NCBI GenBank assembly: GCA_943735955.1
Contig: OX030968.1
Location: forward strand, 1,258,747-1,322,746
Length of the DNA stretch: 64,000 bases
Reading direction: 5' to 3'
Origin: Piscicola geometra
Lineage: Eukaryota; Annelida; Clitellata; Hirudinida; Piscicolidae
Numbering within the stretch: the first letter of the stretch is position 1; every line of letters begins with the position of its first letter. Under the pieces are notes generated by a model. That model was not told where the DNA came from. It did no database searches and was given only the letters and a program-made list of their open reading frames with translations. This document shows positions 24,444-37,400 of this stretch, piece by piece. Both the position numbers and the translations under genes were made by a program.

Positions 24444-27400
24444 TCACAGAGCCACCCATTTAAGGCTCTTTATTGAAGCGACAAAGTCTTTAGCCACAGA
24501 ACTGCAATGGGAGAGGTGGCGTGGCATTCAATGATAGCAACTATACATTATAAACTATTTACCCTCAACACCAAGAAATACACACACGATTTCCTTCCCT
24601 TACAACACACCCCTAAAATACCACACCACATTACCCCCTCAACCACACCACACTACCCCCTCAACCACACCACACTACCCCCTCAACCACACCTCAAACA
24701 ACCTCAATGCGTAGACAGGCACTGTCTTTTCCAGCACCAGCCACACGTCACAGCCACCACAGTCAGTCGCGCTGTACATCTTGTAGTCGCCACAACAGGC
24801 GTATGTGGCTGTGGCGTTGGTGGTGGCGGTGGCACGTACGTCAAGATCCACGTCTGAACAGACATTTTTTCGGTTAATTCTCGTTGTATTTTCGGTTTTT
24901 ATGAATTTGAACAATTTTGTGAGCAATTTACTAGGGTTGATTGCTTAAACATTGATTAAATGGCATCATGCTGGTTCATAAATGGTCAAAGTAATTCATT
25001 TTAACAACTCAGATTCGCTTGGATGGCAAGAAGGCTGTTGTTGTTGTTGTAGAAGTTGTTGTTGGTGCATTTGTAAAAGTCCAAGAGCATTTTGATGTTC
25101 TTGCCTGAGGTGTTGTATTGTAACAACACTCGTTTCACAAAACTAATTCATATTATATATAATAACTTGTTATTGAAGCCAAATTAGGATAAAAGTTGGC
25201 AGGTCTGATTATAAGCAATAAAAAAATTAAAACAACAACAAATAAATAATCAATTTTTTTTCGAGAAAGCTGATTCCTACCCTGACCTGCATCTTCTCTC
25301 TTATTATGTACGTCCGGACATATGAGGGAGGTGTAGTTGAGTCTTGAAATAAGCAAGTAACTGATGGATGGGTTAAGGAGTGAGTGAAGAATCTATAAAT
25401 GGATGAAACCTTGAAGCTCGTTAGGCTTAGACGAAACTACAATAATACTTAATAATAAGAATAAAATAATAACAATAATAGCTATTATTATTATTTTTAT
25501 TATTTTTATTATTATCATGAATGAGTGGATAAAAGAGAGTAACCAAACGAGGTGCTTGTCATAGGAGATGGATGAAGGAGGCATGGGATGGTATGACGTC
25601 ATCATAGCCATTTCTTGAAACTCCTTCGAATAGTTCCACCAATACTCTTCCACCTTCCGGCAATAATGAAAATGGTATTTGGTGATGTGTAATAATAGTT
25701 TCTGTTATATTTTAAATGTGATTTACTGATGAACTCTTTGTATAGGACGCATTATTGGAATTTAAAGGCGGGAAAGTAAGCTTTATACATGGGTTTCACT
25801 GTATATATCATATATATATGTTATAATCTAGCATTTTAAAGATAAAAGAACATTTTTTAAATTTACTTGTACTTTAAATAAAATATTCTATGAGAAAAAA
25901 AGAAACTCTAGTGATGAGCTCCTTCAAAGTAGGTTTGTCTGCGCACAAGACACACAACACCACGCCCTGCAATAACTCAACCGTCAAGAGCCTCATTTCA
26001 GTCTGTGTGTTAGAATCTTTTGAGATACATTTCCCATTAAAACGCCGGAAACTTATAAATTTAAATATCAAAACATTGCTTGAAATATTTAAATAGAATA
26101 TTTAAAAAATATATTTCAATAATTATAGTTTAAAGAGAATATCTTTAGACTGCTCAAAGGCTGAAGGACACTAACCGACTGTCCAGAGTCGGGGATGTAG
26201 ACCACACTCTCTGAGGCTTTGGAAGTGGCGGAGTGGCGAGACAGCTGGTGGATGCACTCGCACACGTGGAACTGGAGCAGCGAGGTGAAGTGGAGTGGCA
26301 GGCTGCTGAACTTTTTTGTGGCCGCCACTCTTTTGCCAAATATGAAAATCGCCGCTGTGGTCAGTTTGGGTCTGCTTGTGGTCGAAGCGGTGGTCAAGAT
26401 TGCCGTGGTGGAGCTTGTGGCGAAGTCGTCAAGTTTCGACTGGGAAGAATTAAGAAGAAGTACATTCAGAAGGGGTGAAAGGTATATCGAATGAGTGGAA
26501 GAATGCTTTAAATAAAGGAATTAAATTGAAAACACGTGCAAATTAGAAGAGAAATTGCTTGAAACACACTTGGATATTGAAGTCTGAATTTTGGGGATGA
26601 AACGAGACAGCAGTTGTGAGGGTTAGAAGGGAGAGAAAGAGAGGGGATGCAGAAGCACCTGCCAGTCCCAGCAAAACACTATCGAGTAACTCTAAACTTT
26701 TCTGTGGAGCAAGAGCGGAAGTAATGCAAGAATCAGACGCTCTATGGGGGTTACATGACAATCCCCCAACATAATCTCTTGGCAGCACCATTTTACAACT
26801 CTCGAATATACTTCAACAACCCGCCTCCACCCCAACAACAACACATCACATTTTTTCATCAACTCCACCGCAACTCCACCACAACTCCACCACAACTCCA
26901 CCACAACTCCACCCCAACAACAACACATCACATTTTTTCATCAACTCCACCGCAACTCCACCACAACTCCACCACAACTCCACCCCAACAACAACACATC
27001 ACATTTTTTCATCAACTCCACCGCAACTCCACCCCAACAACAACACATCACATTTTTCATCAACTTCACAACTCCACCACAACTCCACCCCAACAACAAC
27101 ACATCACATTTTTTCATCAACTCCACCGCAACTCCACCCCAACAACAACACATCACATTTTTCATCAACTTCACAACTCCACCACAACTCCACCCCAACA
27201 ACAACACATCACATTTTTTCATCAACTCCACCGCAACTCCGCCACAACTCCACCACAACTCCACCACAACTCCACCCCAACAACAACACATCACATTTTT
27301 TCATCAACTCCACCGCAACTCCACCACAACTCCACCACAACTCCACCCCAACAACAACACATCACATTTTTTCATCAACTCCACCGCAACTCCACCACAA

Positions 27401-28658
27401 CTCCACCCCAACAACAACACATCACATTTTTTCATCAACTCCACCGCAACTCCACCACAACTCCACCACAACTCCACCACAACTCCACCCCAACAACAAC
27501 ACATCACATTTTTTCATCAACTCCACCGCAACTCCACCACAACTCCACCACAACTCCACCACAACTCCACCCCAACAACAACACATCACATTTTTTCATC
27601 AACTCCACCGCAACTCCACCACAACTCCACCCCAACAACAACACATCACATTTTTTCATCAACTTCACCGCAACTCCGCCACAACTCCACCACAACTCCA
27701 CCACAACTCCACCACAAACCTCCAAGGCCTTCTTTAAGCCCTCATAACCTCCCATCAAAGCATCCGCTCCTACCTTTAGCGCCAAACATCTTTGCACCAG
27801 CGTGAAAACCCTCCTATAGTACCAATCATCCTCCTCATCCACCATCACCCCCTCTTCCACATCCTCTTCTTTTGCCCCTTCCCTACCCATTCTCGCCGTC
27901 TCGTTCTCTCCCATCCCATTTCTTCTATTTTCGTAAATGTCTTGGTTCAGAATCATTATCAGCATCATGCTGCAGTGAGTTGGTTGTTTTTCGTCTACAT
28001 ATTGTTTAAAAAAGTAACTTCTTTTAAATATAAATCCAACAAGAACAAATATGTAAAAATATGAATTAAATTTTTAATTAATTACTTTCCGTTAAAACTG
28101 TTCCACCACACGACTTGATTTCCTGATATAAAAAAAAATAAAAAAATAATCAATTAACTATATCAAGGTGCCATACTATGAAAAACATATTTAGTTGTGT
28201 GAACTCTTTTTCTTCTTCTTCTAACCGGCGTATGTTTTGACCAGGTTGATGGAGAAGGAAAGGCAGAATGAGTGCACACTGTGCAGGGAAATGAGCACCA
28301 CTTCAGGAATCTTGAAGAAGAGTTTCATGTAGAAATGAAAAATAATTATTTTTAGAAATTTAATTTAATTTTTTAGTTTAAAAAGTTATTGGGTTTATTT
28401 TTTTTAAAACGCTTAATGCTTTGTTAATTTAATAAATACAACAAAATAGGTCTTTATAAAAAGTGTAGAAAAATGGAATAAGTTGAATAAAAACTTTTAT
28501 CAAATGTATATCAAAATTTGACAGACTATTTGATTCAAATAGTCTACAATGATTTCTTGAGTGTTCACCTGCTGTTTGTAGTTGAGAGCCCTGGAAAAGA
28601 GAGGCATGCCAGTGTCACTGTGCATGCCAATGAGGCACAAACCTTTCTTGTTTTTCAT
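24444..28658 (-). CDS. FUZ: Fuzzy planar cell polarity effector homologue
   Basis: Exons: 28658-28569, 28310-28226, 28122-28086, 27969-27720, 26800-26570, 26439-26176, 26002-25907, 25653-25544, 25360-25287, 25104-25009, 24853-24703, 24501-24444; 1542 nt, 513 residues, phase kept. FUZ is a longin-type CPLANE subunit acting with INTU and WDPCP at basal bodies to recruit intraflagellar-transport proteins. Family landmarks in order: GLCLIGMHSDTGMPLFSR, YKQQIPEVVLISLHSVHSF, VVWWNSF, FTLVQRCLALKVGADALMGG, APQKSLELLDSVL, FIFGKRVAATKKFSSL, LLQGVVLCVLC, YWWNYSKEFQ and SLICPDV. A 37-bp exon supplies VVWWNSF. Exon 4 holds a ~35-residue acidic insertion. The exon 5 start at 26800 was preferred because it keeps phase and gives the expected length. 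A large minisatellite occupies intron 4. Confidence 0.9.
26812..27715. repeat. Compound minisatellite in FUZ intron 4
   Basis: About 13 copies of a compound unit: one to several 12-bp caactccaccac blocks, then ccccaacaacaacacatcac, then attttttcatcaactccacc. Unit length varies because the 12-bp block is copied one to four times. It fills essentially all of the intron between 27719 and 26801. Long frames on both strands (Asn/Ser/Thr/Pro; Cys/Gly/Val) are artefacts. Confidence 0.96.
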
Positions 28659-30026
28659 GCCTGCTCACTTGGAATTTTTAAGTTAAAAATTGTGTCCACA
28701 CCACTGGTGTGTTGCTGTTTTATTCATTGAGATTTTTGAGATTTTCTGTTTTTAATCTATTCATTTAGGTATTAAATACCCGGTATTTGAAACTTGACAG
28801 TAACTCGATTATATTTTAATGCAACAGTGAAAGTGTTTGTAATTTTGATAACTTTGAGTGGTTTTTGTGGTCTTCAGTCACTGAAGTTCAGTGTATTAAA
28901 AAATTTAAAGTGTTTTAATAATAAAGTTTTCAAATTCACAATTTTTCATAGTAAGTTAAGTTAGTTAGTCGAGAACCTTTCATAAATAAAAATTAAAAGA
29001 GGTATTTAGTAACTAAATTTTAGTTCTATAATTTGTTACTAAAGAGTCTTTAGTAAAGACTAAAAGGGAGCACCTGTTGCTAGGTCGATAAAGAAGATGT
29101 GCAAGAGCTTTCAAATAATTTTTTTCTAATTTAACAAAAAAGAGATAAAAAATTAGATAAATAAAACGAAAAAACATGTAATTGATAAAAGTCATGTTAA
29201 AATTAATATAGATCTTAATCGGACTCTGTAATTGAATTAATAAAGGTTTTTTTGGTTAACAATTTTTAAATTTGAGTTGATTAGATTTGATTTTAGTTGA
29301 TTCTGTTAATCATTGTTCATATTTGGGATTGGTTTTATTATGCTTTAAAGTATGTTCTACTTGGTTTCATTTTGGAAATATGATTTAATAACATGAATAA
29401 TGATTTATTCATTATTTTTGCCAATCAAAAATTATTATGCATTATTAAAGTCACAATATTTAGTCATTATTGAAACAAAGTTTTCTAAATCAGAAAGCAT
29501 GTTCACCTGATTCTGAAACTTTAACTGGATCTTTAAGACTTAAAAGTCCCGATGAAATGTGAGTAAAAAGAATTGAAAGGCCTGAGTTTTCGCCTAATAG
29601 GTGCTTTTAACTAACCTAGACTTCAATTGACGAAATAAATTTTTTATCACAGTTTTTAAATTCATTTTAAAGTTATTTAAGACCTCTATTTGCTTCTGCG
29701 TTTCAGTTACCATGGGGGTTTTCTTTTCAAATGAATTCCTTTGTGTGGGAAAGAAAAGCTTAAAAGCTCATTCTTTTACTATTTGGAAGCTTCATTGTGA
29801 TAGTGTTTTTTATACTTTATTATTCTATTTGTACAAAAAAGAATGCTATGTCCAAAATGAGAAAACTTTATGTTTTATCGTTTTCTTTGTTCATCACATT
29901 GTTAAATACATTTTTGCTTGATGGAATGCATTATTTCCAGAAAAAACAAAAAAATTAAACTTTCTAGTAGCAAAGAATGTCTGTGAGGCTTTATCATCTC
30001 TGACAACATAAAAGAAATGTTGCACA
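28659..30026. other. AT-rich intergenic DNA, FUZ to FReD-1
   Basis: Divergent interval between the FUZ start codon and the first fibrinogen-related gene. AT-rich, no repeat array, no frame above background, and no clear X-box near the FUZ start. Confidence 0.6.
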
Positions 30027-30034
30027 TATATAAA
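30027..30034 (+). promoter_or_regulatory. TATA box of FReD-1
   Basis: TATATAAA lies 40 bp upstream of the ATG at 30074. The paralogue has the identical octamer at the equivalent distance (34440-34447, ATG 34482), which makes it a credible core promoter with a very short 5' UTR. Confidence 0.6.
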
Positions 30035-30073
30035 TATTGAAACTTCCAGATTTCTCGCTTTAATTAATTGAAA

Positions 30074-33000
30074 ATGATTTGGGTTTGCTGGCTGGCGGTA
30101 GTCTCCTGCCTGAGCATGCTTTCTGCTGGCCATCCGGTCTACAAGCGCTGTTTCCTGCCCGACGAGGCTGACAATGCCTTTTGTCGCCTGCGAGAGGAGA
30201 TGATCGTCGAGGTGGTCAGCAAGTACTCGAAGGCGGCAGAATGTTCCAGTCTTTGCGAACTCCTCAACCTCGGAAGTCCTTCATACGACCCACAGTCCTC
30301 CGACAAGCACACTTTGCAATTCTTTCATGTGGCGAACATGTTCCCTGCAGGTAACTTGAGTGATGGCAATGGTGATCAAAGAGCCTGGGTGCAAGTTTCG
30401 TACGGTGAGTTTGATGCATGGCTGCTGCAACACACTCCACTCGCCCGCAACCACTCCGGCAACGCACTCGAAGCCTGCTCTGGCTTCAACTTCCTCAACG
30501 ATTCGGGCCTTTGTCAGCTTTTTCCTCCCACCAGACAAACATGGATATACACTCCCAGCAGCTCATGCACCTACTTCAATGTAAGATTTGCTAACCTTTC
30601 GTAACTGCAAGTTATTTTATTCACCATTCTTTCTTCCCAGAAACTAAGTAACGGTCCCTGCTCAACAAAGATCTGTTAGAACCACCAAACTTTTTCTTTA
30701 ATATTACTAAAACTAACAATTTTCAATTCTTTATAAATAAAAAGTTTCCACTTTTAGAACTTATTTCACAAATTTCTGATAAATGTAGTCACACAAGAAT
30801 CGTTTCCGAATCACTTTCGATCGCCTCCAGACCAGGAAGACTGCGACGACGTTGCAGGGGTGGACGAGGCAGACAATGGCATTTACTGGATCTCAGTCAA
30901 CAACACAGTCCGCCCTTTGCTATGCGTTTTCACCGCAGGAAAGAAATACACGGTGAGTTATTTATTTTGTGAGTTTCAAAGTTCTTGCATGAACTTATCT
31001 GATGGGGCTTCAAATTCTTGCACTGATCACTTGGCCTTCATAAACTCTTTGAATAATTGAAAAGTGAAGTTCTATGGGCTACTGAGTGTATTCACTAATT
31101 TGAACAAAACTTATCGGGTTTCACATTTACAAGATATTCAACTTTTACTATAATCTTGGTTGCACAAATGAACGTTAATGCATCTTGAAGGTGTTTCAGA
31201 GGCGGGTGAGTGGAGAAGTGGACTTCAGCAGGGATTGGCAGTCCTACAAGAAGGGCTTTGGAGACCTTAAAGGCAGTTTCTGGCTTGGTGCGTGAAGGCA
31301 GTTTGTATAAAAAAAGAAAAAAATGTGATTCATTGATCAACCATGATCTTCCAGCTAGTTAACCTAAAACAAACACTTTTTGATAGAGACCGACCGAAAC
31401 AGATATTTTTATTTCGGCCAAAACCGAAATTAGGCCGAAATTAAAATCCCATTTTCGGCCGAAACCGAATTTAAGCCGAAATTGAATATCAATTTTCGGC
31501 CGAAACCGAAATTATACCGAAATTGTAATCAGATTTTCGGCCGAAACCGAAATTTTTTCCAACTTTTATTAAAAATGAAAAAATAGTATTTAACGATGAC
31601 AATGCCAGTTAAATAAGTAAATCCAGACAAGCGTATATTTTAAGCCAAAAAATATAAGTTTTTCAATAACAATAATTTTTGTTGTTGACAGGAGTTGCTT
31701 TGGTCAGACTGACATTTTGTGAAAAACTTCTAAATAAGATTCAACGACATTCTCACAATTTATTTTTGAATTAATTAATCGAAGCCAAATCTTCTCGTTT
31801 TTTCGACTTATATATAGTGTTTTTCAATGAATGGATATCTAGAATTCCAATTGCTTGTATATGTTATTCGAACAATTAGTCTTATGTCACCCATAAATCA
31901 ATTAACCACGATATCTAATGAATATCTAATAGAAATGAGAATCGAGCCAAAACTTAATAATTCGAGTTTGATTGAGGATATACAGATACTTACTTTTGAC
32001 AATAACAATTTTTTTTAATGTTTTAAAAAATAGAATTTGCTTTAAAATTTTTTTGTTAAATATCATCATTGAAAGTATCCCAATTTACTTAAATTTCAAA
32101 TATATGATTGTTGTTCCAGATGCTTGTATATGTTATTCGAATAATTAGTCTGATGAAACCCATAAATCAATCAACCACGATAACTAATAGATATCTAATA
32201 GAGAATCGAATCCGAAATTAATAGTTCGATTAAGGATACAGATATATCAGCTAAACTACATAAATAAATAAAAATTTCGGTTTTTCAGTAAATATGAAAT
32301 CCATTTCGGCCGAAACCAAAATTGAGCCGAAATTAAAAAAATTATTTTCGGCTGAAACCGAAAAATTGCCGAAATTGTAAAATTAGATTCGGCCGAAACC
32401 GAAAAATTGCCGAAACTAAGAAAATTGGCAATTTCGGCGCCGAAAACAAACCGAATTTCGGTCGGTCTCTACTTTTTGATCATTTCAAACTAAATCTTTT
32501 GAAAACTTTTTGTCACGAAACTGGCAGGGAACGAGCTCTTGCACAGCATGACGTCATCGAGGGCGTACAGCATGAGGGTGTACGTGCAGTCGTTCGCTGG
32601 GGAGTCTGCTTTCCAGGACTACAGCGACTTTGCACTCAGCTCTGAAGACGCCAACTACACTGTCGACTACTCTGCAAGCCGAGGAACCGCTGGTGTGGTG
32701 GTCGTTTGTGCACATTTATCTGCAATGGGGGGAATATTAATTTGAACACTTTTTTGTAATCTAAATGGTTATAGTAGATTAATTTTATTTTAATGCAAAA
32801 AAATAGAATTCATATCTTCATCTAAATAAATATTAACAAACAAATACATTGAAATAAAACATTAAAAATGGATTCTTTATTTACAACGCCTCCTTCAGCA
32901 ATCATTGCGCCCCACAGGAAACTCGCTCTACAAGAACCACTCCTTCTCCACACTGGACAGAGACAACGACATGATGGTGGTTGGAAAAGGCTCATGCGCT

Positions 33001-33174
33001 CAGAAGTACAACTGTGGCTGGTGGTTCAGGAGGTGCCACATAGGCATTTTGAACGGTTTGTACCTCACTCCGGATGCCATCTACCCGCCCTACGACATAT
33101 CAATCAGCTGGCTGAGTTTCAGGCCTTTGACGGTCCCCTTGCGGTACTCCCTCATGATGGTGACCAGAAGTTAG
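30074..33174 (+). CDS. Secreted fibrinogen-related protein, copy 1 (FReD-1)
   Basis: Exons: 30074-30580, 30641-30674, 30789-30952, 31191-31287, 32528-32692, 32918-33174; 1224 nt, 407 residues. Residues 1-19 form a signal peptide (ends MLSAG). Residues about 20-180 are a Cys-containing N-terminal domain; the Cys pattern around [11 protein letters not shown] and [16 protein letters not shown] suggests a PAN/apple-like fold, which I infer only. From about residue 200 a fibrinogen C-terminal domain follows: [53 protein letters not shown] (calcium site), [17 protein letters not shown] and the PLRYSLMMV end. Such proteins commonly act as carbohydrate-binding immune or adhesion factors. Exon 2 is only 34 bp. 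A hAT MITE sits in intron 4. Several NxS/T sites (NLSD, NHSG, NDSG) fit secretion. Confidence 0.94.
31384..32471. mobile_element. hAT-type MITE, 1088 bp, in FReD-1 intron 4
   Basis: Perfect 16-bp terminal inverted repeats, tagagaccgaccgaaa at 31384-31399 and its complement at 32456-32471, flanked by an 8-bp duplication ctttttga (31376-31383 and 32472-32479). Both ends carry subterminal arrays of TTCGGCCGAAACCGAAATT-type motifs (31415-31560, 32290-32460). The AT-rich centre has no transposase. The paralogous intron at about 37520-37545 preserves the uninterrupted target. The 8-bp duplication and TAGAGA-type end fit hAT. Confidence 0.95.
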
Positions 33175-34439
33175 ACCTGAGGGAGAATTAGATAGCCAGT
33201 CTGTTATTTTTAGAGTATAGTTAAAAATAATTATAGATAGAAATACTTTGTTGCCGTATTTTCCGTGGCACAAAACGTACTTTTTACCTATTTTTTTATT
33301 TAGCAATTGCCATGAACTTATTTTTTAGTATTTAAAATATTTTCTTTATTGAATTGTTCATTATCTAGTTCAAATTGAACCTCTTATGAGCGCTTTTGAA
33401 TTTGAAGAAAGAGCGCTATATAAATCTATTTGATTGATTGATTGAGAAGAACTTTGAAAAGCTGTAAATGCAATAGCTCTGGTTGTCACTTGCTTTTAAT
33501 TTCCAATGAACATGTATTTTTCAACCAAATAGCCATATATTTGAAAGGCGAATAAAAATTGGAATGGTCGTTCACTTGAACATAGCACACAAGTTCCCAC
33601 CAACCCGAAACCACAAAACAGAACCCCTCAGCAGTAGACCTATTAGAAAACTGGTCTTTTAACCACAATAGCAATGTAAATTTTAAATTTAATTTTTATT
33701 AAATATAAACGTTTGCAGACTTTTCATCTATCGCCGTGCAGCTGTGAAGATTATACGTTATTCAGTGACTTCATCGATCATACATAACCAAAAGTGTGTG
33801 TTTGCTCCTAAAGAGTGCCTATTAAAATCCTTCGACTATTCTTTGTATGCAATTAAACTTCCAATTCCTTGTCCATCTTATAATTAAATTGTAATTTCTT
33901 ATTCTAATAATAGATTCTAATTTAATTTGTTTACTTCTCTTTGGTTATTATATTCGTTACCCATAGTAACATTAAATAATTTTTTAAGAATAATCATTAT
34001 TCAGAATAACTAAGAATTATTAGAAAATAAGCATTATTCAATAATGTATTGTATGGCAGTTCCTTTACGCCAGAATGAACACATCAAAGCTTTCATACAT
34101 AAACTCATTGAATGGTTGAGCGAACTGTTTTTTCATTCAGAATTCAACATATGAAAAGCATTGGAGCATTAGTTTGGATGAATAGCAAAACGAACGCAAC
34201 TGCTAATTGCTAGTCTTGCGCGTCAGTGCATTCTTCCCTCAAGTTTTACGCTTGAAAATGTTCTTCTCTTCATTAAGTCAATTAAATTTGTTCTCGATAA
34301 AAATGAACTTTAGAAGTAGCAAAAAAACTATTTATATAGCGTTTCTTATCTTTAATGTGGAGTATTTAGAGCAAAAAATGTCAGTGAGACAGTTTCCTTT
34401 ATTCCTTCTCTAGCGCCCAACAGATAACCAAATGCTCCA
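33175..34439. other. Spacer between tandem FReD genes, with a LINE 3' end
   Basis: AT-rich DNA. The only recognisable element is the short LINE tail at 33386-33446, listed separately. The stretch upstream of FReD-2 shares scraps with the FReD-1 upstream region (gtagcaaa, atgtcagtgagac versus atgtctgtgaggc), consistent with the duplication including the promoter. Confidence 0.6.
33386..33446 (+). mobile_element. Truncated 3' end of the L2/CR1-like LINE
   Basis: Nearly identical to the 3' end of the LINE at 37232-37294: a hairpin from agcgct to agagcgct around gaatttgaagaa, then atataaatctatttgattga and ATTG repeats. Only about 60 bp remain, typical of severe 5' truncation. Confidence 0.85.
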
Positions 34440-34447
34440 TATATAAA
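34440..34447 (+). promoter_or_regulatory. TATA box of FReD-2
   Basis: TATATAAA, 42 bp upstream of the ATG at 34482, matching copy 1 in sequence and spacing. Confidence 0.6.
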
Positions 34448-34481
34448 GAAGAATTTTAAAACTTTAAAATCATTATCAGAA

Positions 34482-37400
34482 ATGCTTTGGGCTTGCTGGC
34501 TGGCGGTAGTCCCCTACCTAAGCATGCTTTCTGCTGGCCATTCGGTCTACAAACGCTGCTTCCTGCCCGACGAGGGTGACATTAGCTTTTGTCGTCTGCG
34601 AGAGAAGATGATCGTCGAGGTGGTCAGCAAGTACTCGAAGGCGGCAGAATGTTCCAGTCTTTGCGAACTCCTCAACCTCGGAAGTCCTTCATACGACCCA
34701 CAGTCCTCCGACAAGCACACTTTGCAATTCTTTCATGTGGCGAACATGTTTCCTGCAGGTAACTTGAGTGATGGCAATGGTGATCAGAGAGACTGGGTGC
34801 AAGTTTCGTACGGTGAGTTTGATGCATGGCTGCTGCAACACACTCCACTCGCCCGCAACCACTCCGACAACGCACTTGAAACCTGCTCTGGCTTCAACTT
34901 CCTCAACGATTCGGGCCTTTGCCAGCTCTTTCCTCCCACCAGACAAACATGGATATACACTCCCAGCAGCAGCTCATGCACCTACTTCAATGTAAGATTT
35001 GCTAATCTTTTATAACATTTATTTATAGAAGTTACCTCAATCCATTTCCTTTATTACTCCTTCTTCCCAGAAACTAAGTTACGGCCCTTGCTCCCCAAAG
35101 ATTTGTAAGGAACACCATGAATTTTCTTTAATAATACTAAAAGTAGTACTAGAACTACTAATTTATATATTTATAGAATTAAATCAAGCTTATTTCACAA
35201 ATTTCTGATAAATGTAGTCACACAAGAATCGTTTCCGAAGCACTTTCGATCGCCTCCAGACCAGGAAGACTGCGACGACGTTGCAGGGGTGGACGAGGCA
35301 GACAATGGCATTTACTGGATCTCAGTCAACAACTTAATCCATCCCATGTTGTGCTTCTTTACTGCAACAGCCAAATACACAGTGGGTTGTGGTTTTTGCG
35401 AAGTTTAAATGTCATTAACATACGACTAGTTCGCATATGATTTGGATCGCATAAGTGCTGGAGGGGAGTCAAAAAAAACTCAACTCCATGTCTTCCACAG
35501 TCACTTTCTAAATTATTAAATAAAAACCTTCCACCTCCTTCATCTTTCTCTTCTCAAGATTATCATAACTACATAACAAGTAAAGTAGAAACAATAAGGT
35601 CTAATTTTAACAATAATACCTCTATTCCTAGCCCTAATAATTATATTAACAATAGTGAATTTAATTTTGTCAGTTTTTCTTCAATTTCTCTACTTGACAT
35701 GTCCTTAATTATTAATTCCATGTCTACATCTATCTGTTCTCTTGAACATTACTCCAACTTATTTGATTAAAGAATTGTCTGATATTTTTTACCCTATAAT
35801 TCTTTTCATTGTTAATCTGTCTCTCTCTACATCTAAATTTCCGACTTTATATAAAGCTTCTGTTATCATACCTACTTTAAAAAATAATTCATTAGACCCT
35901 ACTCAAATTTCTAACTATAGACCTATTTCCAATCTATCTTCATATCTAAAATAATAGAAAAAGTAGTTTATCAACAAATCTATTCATATTTAAATGTTAA
36001 CTCCCTTATACCTTATTTACAATCTGGTTTTCGTTTAGGTCATAAATGTGAATCGTCCCTCTTAAAACTTTATAATGACCTCATTTACGCCTTTGATAAT
36101 AAAAAATGTTCTGTACTTGTTTGTTTAGATTATTCGGCCCCTTTTGACACTGTAGACCACTCTTTATTACTACTATTACTAAAAAAATAAGTTCAATATT
36201 AAGGATTCTTCGTTTTTATGATTTAAGTCATATTTATCTAATAGATCTGTTTATGTTTCTTTAAATCACTGTACCTCTACCCCATCTACTTACTCATATG
36301 GTGCTCCTCAAGGTTCTATTCTTGGTCCTTTTTTCTTTATTCTATACGTCTCTTAATTATCTTCTATCATTTCCTCTCATTCTCTCAACTCCCTATCCTA
36401 TGCTGACGATTCGCAGTTATATGTCAGCTTCGATACATCATCATATAATACTGTTATGTCGTCTATATCTTCATGTCTATTATCTATTGAAAACTGGTCT
36501 AGCTCAATGTCTTTAAAATTGAATCCACTAAAGTTTGAACTTATATTTTTTGATAAAAATGGTAAACTAATTAATGGTCCATGTAATTTCTCCACTCATA
36601 CTATCGTTCCATCTAATCATATTCGTAGCTTAGGATTTATTTTCGACTCAAAATTAACCTTATCAAACCAAATTCTATCAGTCACTAAAACTTGCTATTT
36701 TCATCTCAGACGTATCAGACAATTATTACCTTACTTAGATGACCCTTCTTTAAAGATGTTAGTCTCTGCACTTGTTTTTATCTCGAATTGACTATTGTAA
36801 CTCACTCTATTATAATTTACCTGAAACTACTTTAAAACCATTAAATAAAGTATTTAATTATGCTGCTAGAGTCGTTAGCCGTACTCCTATTTATCACCAC
36901 ATCACACCCTCTCTCATTTTATTGCATTGGCTCCCCATCAAATTTAGGATTATATTTAAAATCTGTGTTTTTATGTTTTAATTAAAAAACTCCCCAGTAT
37001 CCCCAATATACCTCAAATTATTAATAACTCACCCTCATAGAAGTAATTTAAGATTATCCACTCAAAATCATTATTTCATCCCTTCCATTAATAACTCTTT
37101 TGCTAAACGTTCTTTCCATTGTGCAGGTCCATATATTTGGAACTCATTACCTCCTTATTTAACTACTTCCAAATCATTATTTACTTTTCGTAAGGATCTG
37201 AAGACATATCTGTTTAACAAACTTATTTACGAGCGCTCTTGAATTTGAAGAAAGAGCGCTATAGAAATCTATTTGATTGATTGATTGATTGATTCCACGA
37301 GACTTTTAAAAATAAATCTAAAACAAAATTAGGTGTTTCAGAGGCGGGTGAGTGGAGAAGTGGACTTCAGCAGGGATTGGCAGTCCTACAAGGAGGGCTT

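Noticed and set aside
26755..27747. 330-codon Asn/Thr/His/Pro frame
   Set aside because: Follows the FUZ intron 4 minisatellite; no conservation cue and it is antisense to the gene.
30264..30538. Minus-strand frames within FReD exon 1 (also 34672-34946)
   Set aside because: Antisense shadows of the GC-richer exon; the forward frame has a signal peptide, splice sites and a fibrinogen domain.
35742..36981. Active LINE reverse transcriptase
   Set aside because: Motifs are spread over different frames with stops between them, and the 5' end is missing.
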